Source: Halomonas sp. CUBES01 (GTDB taxonomy: Bacteria; Pseudomonadota; Gammaproteobacteria; Pseudomonadales; Halomonadaceae). Taken from it: a stretch of 64,000 bases of DNA. The DNA is taken from assembly GCF_020991005.1 (NCBI RefSeq), contig NZ_JAJLLW010000001.1, positions 372,001-436,000 of the forward strand, in the 5' to 3' direction. How positions within the stretch are numbered: position 1 is the stretch's first letter; each line of letters opens with the position of its first letter. The position numbers and the translations under genes are program-made. The notes under the pieces are model-generated. The model did not search any database. It worked only from the letters and a program-made list of their open reading frames with translations, and was not told where the DNA came from. This document shows, piece by piece, positions 60,304-64,000 of the stretch.

Positions 60304-61446
60304 ATGACTGCAGATCAATCAAACGCACCAGCAGCAAAGCTCGACCGCTCTGGTGAACCGCAGACCCTTGGCTTTCTACTGCTAGATAATTTCACACTGA
60401 TTTCCCTGGCATCGGCGATAGAACCTTTACGGATGGCCAATCAATTGGCCGGCCGCGAACTGTATCGCTGGTATACCCTGACCCAGGATGGCCTGCCGGT
60501 TCGGGCCAGCGATGGATTGCAGGTGACGCCTGATGCCTCCATGCACACGCCGCTGTCGCTGGAGTGGGTCGTCGTTTGTGGTGGGGTTGGCCCTCAACAT
60601 AGCGTTACCCGTGAGCACGTGCGCTGGCTGCAGTCGCAGTCGCGTCAGCTGAGGCGCTTGGGGTCCGTGTGTACAGGAAGCTGGGCGTTGGCCAAGGCGG
60701 GACTGCTCGATTACTACGAAACCAGTATCCATTGGGAGTGCCTGGCGTCCATGCAGGAGGCGTTTCCGAATGTCATCCTGACGACCTACCTGTTCTCCAT
60801 TGACCGGGATCGGTTCACGGCGTCGGGGGGCACCGCCCCGCTGGACATGATGCTCAACCTGATTGGCCACGACCATGGGCGCGAGCTGTCGGCGGGTATC
60901 TCGGAGATGTTCATCTATGAGCGCGTGCGTAACGAGCAGGATCAGCAGCGTGTCCCGCTGAAACACGTGCTCGGCACGACCCAGCCCAAGCTGCTGGAAA
61001 TCGTCGCCTTGATGGAATCCAACCTGGAAGAGCCCATCGAGCTCGACGAGCTGGCCAACTACGTTAATGTGTCCCGGCGCCAGCTGGAGCGGCTGTTCCA
61101 GCGCTATCTGCTGTGCTCACCGTCGCGCTATTACCTCAAGCTGCGGTTGACCCGCGCACGACAGCTGCTCAAGCAGACCCCACTGTCGATTATCGAGATT
61201 GCCTCCGTTTGTGGCTTTGTCTCCACGCCGCATTTCTCGAAGTGCTACCGCGAATATTTTGGCGTGCCGCCACGCAATGAGCGGCTGGGGGGCGGTGAAC
61301 GCCAGGGGCAGCAGAATAGTTCGCCCCCCTTCGTACAGCGCTGGGGCGATCAGTCGAGCGCCAACGAGCCGTCTTCCGGCGCGCAGCAGGCACTGGCCAA
61401 CGCTCAGGGTGAGCCCACCTTTGCCAGCGTGCTGCTGCTGAAGTGA
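60304..61446 (+). CDS. gbdR: GlxA-family AraC regulator, GbdR-like
   Basis: A 380-residue transcription factor. Residues about 20-190 form a DJ-1/PfpI-like amidotransferase domain (GFLLLDNFTLISLASAIEPLR), and about 225-330 is an AraC DNA-binding domain with two helix-turn-helix units (VSRRQLERLFQRYL and IIEIASVCGFVSTPHFSKCYREYFG). GbdR activates glycine betaine and dimethylglycine catabolic genes when it binds these compounds. The neighbouring dipeptidase, DUF5943 and dgcA genes match that regulon in order, which supports the name. A terminator follows. Confidence 0.9.
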   Translation: MTADQSNAPAAKLDRSGEPQTLGFLLLDNFTLISLASAIEPLRMANQLAGRELYRWYTLTQDGLPVRASDGLQVTPDASMHTPLSLEWVVVCGGVGPQHSVTREHVRWLQSQSRQLRRLGSVCTGSWALAKAGLLDYYETSIHWECLASMQEAFPNVILTTYLFSIDRDRFTASGGTAPLDMMLNLIGHDHGRELSAGISEMFIYERVRNEQDQQRVPLKHVLGTTQPKLLEIVALMESNLEEPIELDELANYVNVSRRQLERLFQRYLLCSPSRYYLKLRLTRARQLLKQTPLSIIEIASVCGFVSTPHFSKCYREYFGVPPRNERLGGGERQGQQNSSPPFVQRWGDQSSANEPSSGAQQALANAQGEPTFASVLLLK

Positions 61447-61470
61447 TCGCGTTCGTCCATTACATTTGAA

Positions 61471-61504
61471 GCGTGCTGACCGGTAACGGGCAGCACGTTT
61501 TTTT
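61471..61504 (+). terminator. Terminator after gbdR
   Basis: CGTGCTG (61472-61478) pairs with CAGCACG (61491-61497) and is followed by seven T. It ends the gbdR transcript before the dipeptidase gene. Confidence 0.88.
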
Positions 61505-61669
61505 ATGGGTGGCATATCTGCACTACCTCGGCGGTCACCCGCCGGCAACTTGCTGTCGCAATGACAACACAATGACGCTTTTGGAATTTCCGCCGTCGTT
61601 TCCAATAGCAGCTAAACGCAACGTCAGCGCTATGCTCGCAGCATTAATCAACGTTGCTGGAGCTTAGCC

Positions 61670-62647
61670 ATGACCCCCACCGAACTGCACGATGACGCTA
61701 TCGTCATTGATGGTCTGATCATCGCCAAATGGAACCGTGAGCTGCTTGAGGACATGCGGCGCGGCGGCCTGACGGCCGCCAACTGCACGGTCTCGGTGTG
61801 GGAAGGCTTCCAGGCCACGGTCGATAATATTGTCGCCTCCAACCAGCTGATGGCGGAGTGTAGCGACCTGGTGCGCCCCGTCCGCACGACCGCCGATATC
61901 ACCCGCGCCAAGGAAGAAGGCAAGACCGGCATCATCTACGGCTTCCAGAATGCCCATGCCTTTGAGGATCAGATCGGCTATGTCGAGATCTTCAAGCAGT
62001 TGGGCGTGGGCATCGTACAGATGTGCTACAACACCCAGAACCTGGTGGGAACCGGCTGCTACGAGCGCGACGGCGGCCTGTCGGGCTTCGGTCGCGAAAT
62101 CGTCGCCGAGATGAACCGTGTCGGCATCATGTGTGATCTCTCGCACGTGGGCGCCAAGACCTCCGAGGAAGTCATCCTCGAGTCCCAGAAACCGGTCTGC
62201 TACTCCCACTGCCTGCCCTCCGGCCTCAAGGAGCATCCGCGCAACAAGTCCGATGAAGAGCTGAAGTTTATTGCCGACCACGGCGGCTTTGTCGGCGTCA
62301 CCATGTTTACACCGTTCCTCAAGAAGGGCGTCGATTCCACCATCGACGATTACTGCGAGGCGATCGAGTACATCATGAACATCGTCGGTGAAGACGCCAT
62401 CGGCATTGGCACGGACTTCACCCAGGGGCACGACCAGGCCTTCTTCGAGTGGCTGACCCATGACAAGGGCTACGCCCGCCGCCTGACCGACTTTGGCAAG
62501 ATCATCAACCCCGAAGGCATTCGCACCGTTGGGGAGTTTCCCAATCTCACCGAGGCGCTCCTGAAGCGCGGAATGAGCGAATCCCAGGTGCGTAAGATCA
62601 TGGGCGAGAACTGGGTGCGCGTGCTTAAGGACGTGTGGGGCGCCTGA
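61670..62647 (+). CDS. M19 renal-dipeptidase-like protein of the betaine locus
   Basis: A 325-residue TIM-barrel amidohydrolase of the M19 membrane-dipeptidase family. AANCTVSVWEGFQATVDNIVA, CDLSHVGAKT, CYSHCLPSGLKEHPRNKSDEE and GIGTDFTQGHDQ are visible. The N-terminal HxD zinc motif usual in the family is replaced by DGLIIAKW, so metal binding may differ. This is the dipeptidase conserved beside gbdR and dgcA in pseudomonads; its substrate is not known to me. The ATG at 61670 has GGAGC upstream. A large inverted repeat separates it from the next gene. Confidence 0.85.
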   Translation: MTPTELHDDAIVIDGLIIAKWNRELLEDMRRGGLTAANCTVSVWEGFQATVDNIVASNQLMAECSDLVRPVRTTADITRAKEEGKTGIIYGFQNAHAFEDQIGYVEIFKQLGVGIVQMCYNTQNLVGTGCYERDGGLSGFGREIVAEMNRVGIMCDLSHVGAKTSEEVILESQKPVCYSHCLPSGLKEHPRNKSDEELKFIADHGGFVGVTMFTPFLKKGVDSTIDDYCEAIEYIMNIVGEDAIGIGTDFTQGHDQAFFEWLTHDKGYARRLTDFGKIINPEGIRTVGEFPNLTEALLKRGMSESQVRKIMGENWVRVLKDVWGA

Positions 62648-62674
62648 CTAAGCATGTCTCCGAAGTGAGGGGCG

Positions 62675-62769
62675 CCGGGAGCATGCCGTAGAGGAGGCTC
62701 GACGCCAGGGATGGCGTCGGTAGCGTCCAAGGATGGATTCACAGCGCCTCCTCGTAGGCATGCTCCCGG
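62675..62769. repeat. Large inverted repeat with nested hairpin
   Basis: The arm 62675-62698 (begins CCGGGAGCATGCC, ends GAGGAGGC) and the arm 62746-62769 (begins GCCTCCTC, ends GGCATGCTCCCGG) pair 21 of 24 bases, with three central mismatches. Within the 47-base loop, GACGCC (62701-62706) pairs with GGCGTC (62713-62718). The RNA would form a long stem with a secondary hairpin. It lies between the dipeptidase and DUF5943 genes. Confidence 0.85.
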
Positions 62770-62819
62770 GATAGCCCCGCCGACAACCTGACATAACAAA
62801 GATTTTGAGGAATACCACC

Positions 62820-63365
62820 GTGACCAAACTGGCCCCCGCACTGCCCATTGAAGTGGATAGCGAAACCGGCGTCTGGACGACCGACGCCCTGCCGATGCTG
62901 TATGTGCCGCGACACTTTTTTATCAACAACCACATGGCCGTCGAGGAGGCGCTGGGCGCCGAGAAGTACGCCGAGATCCTCTACCACGCCGGCTACAAGA
63001 GCGCCTGGCACTGGTGTGAAAAAGAAGCCGAGCTTCACGGCATCAGCGGGGAGGCGGTCTTTGAGCACTATATGCTGCGCCTCTCCCAGCGCGGCTGGGG
63101 ACTGTTCGTCACCGAGCAGATCGACCTCGAGTCGGGCACCGCTCAGGTACGCCTCGAACACAGCGCCTTTGTGTACCAGATGGGCAAGGTGGGACGTAAG
63201 GTGGAGTACATGTTCACCGGCTGGTTCGCCGGCGCCATGGATCAGATCCTCGCCGCGCGGGGCAGTTCACTGCGTACCGTCGCCGAGCAGACCCAGAGCG
63301 CGGCCGAGCCTGGATGCGAGGTGGGTATTTTCGACGTCAAGCCGCTGACCGACGCCGACCGCTAA
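62820..63365 (+). CDS. DUF5943 (4-vinyl-reductase-like) protein
   Basis: A 181-residue cytosolic protein conserved between the dipeptidase and dgcA genes in betaine-using bacteria. The core includes YVPRHFFINNHMAVEEAL, YHAGYKSAWHWCEKEAELHG and EYMFTGWFAGAMDQIL, resembling 4-vinyl reductase (V4R) ligand-binding folds. The GTG at 62820 is chosen because GAGGA lies upstream; a TTG at 62805 is the alternative. Function unknown; a role in dimethylglycine demethylation is inferred from linkage. It ends 23 bases before dgcA. Confidence 0.83.
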   Translation: MTKLAPALPIEVDSETGVWTTDALPMLYVPRHFFINNHMAVEEALGAEKYAEILYHAGYKSAWHWCEKEAELHGISGEAVFEHYMLRLSQRGWGLFVTEQIDLESGTAQVRLEHSAFVYQMGKVGRKVEYMFTGWFAGAMDQILAARGSSLRTVAEQTQSAAEPGCEVGIFDVKPLTDADR

Positions 63366-63388
63366 CCCGGCTACGAGGAGAGAACATC

Positions 63389-64000
63389 ATGGCATTCGAC
63401 GCAATCTTCGAGCCGATCGACATCGGCAAGCTGACCATCCGCAATCGTGTGGTCAGTACCGCTCACGCTGAGGTGCATGCCACCGACGGCGGCATGACCA
63501 CCGAGCGCTACGTCAAGTACTACGAGGAAAAGGCCAAGGGCGGCTGCGGCCTGTGTATCTGCGGTGGCTCGTCGGTGGTGTCCATCGACAGCCCTCAGGG
63601 CTGGTGGAGTTCGGTGAACCTGTCCACCGATCGCATCATTCCGCACTTCCAGAACCTGTCTAGAGCCGTGCACAAGCACGGCGGCAAGATCATGATCCAG
63701 ATCACCCATATGGGCCGCCGCTCCCGCTGGGACGGTTTTGACTGGTCGACGCTGCTATCGCCCTCCGGCATCCGTGAGCCGGTGCACCGGTCTACCTGCA
63801 AGACCATCGAAGAAGAGGATATCTGGCGGATCATCGGTGACTTTGCCCAGGCGGCGCGCCGGGCGAAGGAAGGCGGCCTTGACGGCGTCGAGCTGTCCGC
63901 CGTGCACCAGCACCTGATCGACCAGTTCTGGAGCCCGCGCGTCAACAAGCGCGAGGACGAGTGGGGCGGCAGCTTCGAAGGGCGCATGAAGTTCGGTATG
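63389..64000 (+). CDS. dgcA: Dimethylglycine demethylase subunit DgcA, 3' partial
   Basis: The gene runs off the right edge; 204 residues are visible. AFDAIFEPIDIGKLTIRNRVV is the start of an old-yellow-enzyme-like FMN barrel, with QITHMGRRSRWDG and GLDGVELSAVHQHLIDQFWSP typical of the trimethylamine/dimethylglycine dehydrogenase group. With DgcB it oxidises dimethylglycine to sarcosine. The ATG has GAGGAGA upstream. Expected downstream genes (dgcB and electron-transfer flavoprotein) lie outside the window. Confidence 0.92.
   Translation, partial: MAFDAIFEPIDIGKLTIRNRVVSTAHAEVHATDGGMTTERYVKYYEEKAKGGCGLCICGGSSVVSIDSPQGWWSSVNLSTDRIIPHFQNLSRAVHKHGGKIMIQITHMGRRSRWDGFDWSTLLSPSGIREPVHRSTCKTIEEEDIWRIIGDFAQAARRAKEGGLDGVELSAVHQHLIDQFWSPRVNKREDEWGGSFEGRMKFGM

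Noticed and set aside
61505..61520. TGGCATATCTGCA as a sigma-54 promoter
   Set aside because: The spacing between the GG and GC doublets is three bases too short for a sigma-54 promoter.
1..64000. tRNA, rRNA or CRISPR loci
   Set aside because: I scanned the non-coding stretches for cloverleaf-like arms, the CCA-end context and regular direct repeats and saw none; a dedicated search could still find one.

Overview
The window looks like chromosomal DNA of a moderately halophilic gammaproteobacterium, most likely Halomonadaceae. This is inferred from gene content: a GbdR-type regulator with a glycine-betaine demethylation locus, cyanophycin metabolism, a CioA-like short-Q-loop bd oxidase and small stress proteins. 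No rRNA, tRNA or CRISPR array was seen. Mobile-element traces are one nearly intact IS3-family insertion (6697-7806, with a GTTC target duplication) and remnants of ISL3- and IS30-type transposases.

Layout. 1-6.7 kb: end of a RutE-like nitroreductase, a TauE/SafE permease, an unusual HTH-plus-solute-binding-protein regulator, an SDR, a BKACE enzyme and a flavin amine oxidase. 6.7-11.5 kb: the IS3 element, cydAB, and a decayed ISL3 transposase. 11.5-19.5 kb: a co-directional sulfur/redox island (1-Cys peroxiredoxin, persulfide-dioxygenase-like MBL enzyme, DUF442 sulfurtransferase, SulP transporter, pyridine-nucleotide disulfide reductase, SLAC1/TehA channel, protoporphyrinogen oxidase). 19.6-26.3 kb: a patchwork with truncated genes (permease/thioredoxin chimera, IS30 scar, 5'-less tctA) between intact ZIP, Dps, DUF2892, DsrE-like, rhodanese and AbrB genes. 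26.5-30.3 kb: a periplasmic SUOX-fold protein coupled to a diguanylate cyclase, a NYN protein, a small secreted protein and a homocysteine S-methyltransferase.

30.3-38.7 kb: a cyanophycin locus. cphB-cphA-iadA overlap by ATGA junctions, giving synthesis, depolymerisation and dipeptide hydrolysis, and stand divergent to an ATP-grasp ligase and a CocE/NonD hydrolase of unknown substrate. 38.8-43.6 kb: a membrane-stress cluster (LemA, two TPM proteins, a coiled-coil membrane protein, TelA, a small coiled-coil protein). 43.8-46.9 kb: MFS transporter, PAS-GGDEF cyclase and small proteins.

46.9-54.0 kb: a complete retinal photosystem. A green-type proton-pumping proteorhodopsin is followed by crtE-crtI-crtB-crtY and blh, enough to make beta-carotene and cleave it to retinal. 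An inverted repeat lies upstream of the rhodopsin gene. 54-60 kb: single housekeeping and stress genes (isochorismatase-like hydrolase, PNPOx-fold protein, LldD-like oxidase, ATP-grasp protein, ArfB, NfsA-like reductase). 60.3-64 kb: gbdR, an M19-like dipeptidase, a DUF5943 gene and the start of dgcA, the conserved betaine/dimethylglycine catabolic block; a large inverted repeat separates the dipeptidase from DUF5943.

The strongest candidates for something under-described are the HTH-SBP one-component regulator, the ATP-grasp/CocE pair beside the cyanophycin genes, the cysteine-free SUOX-fold/diguanylate cyclase pair, and the rhodopsin upstream repeat.
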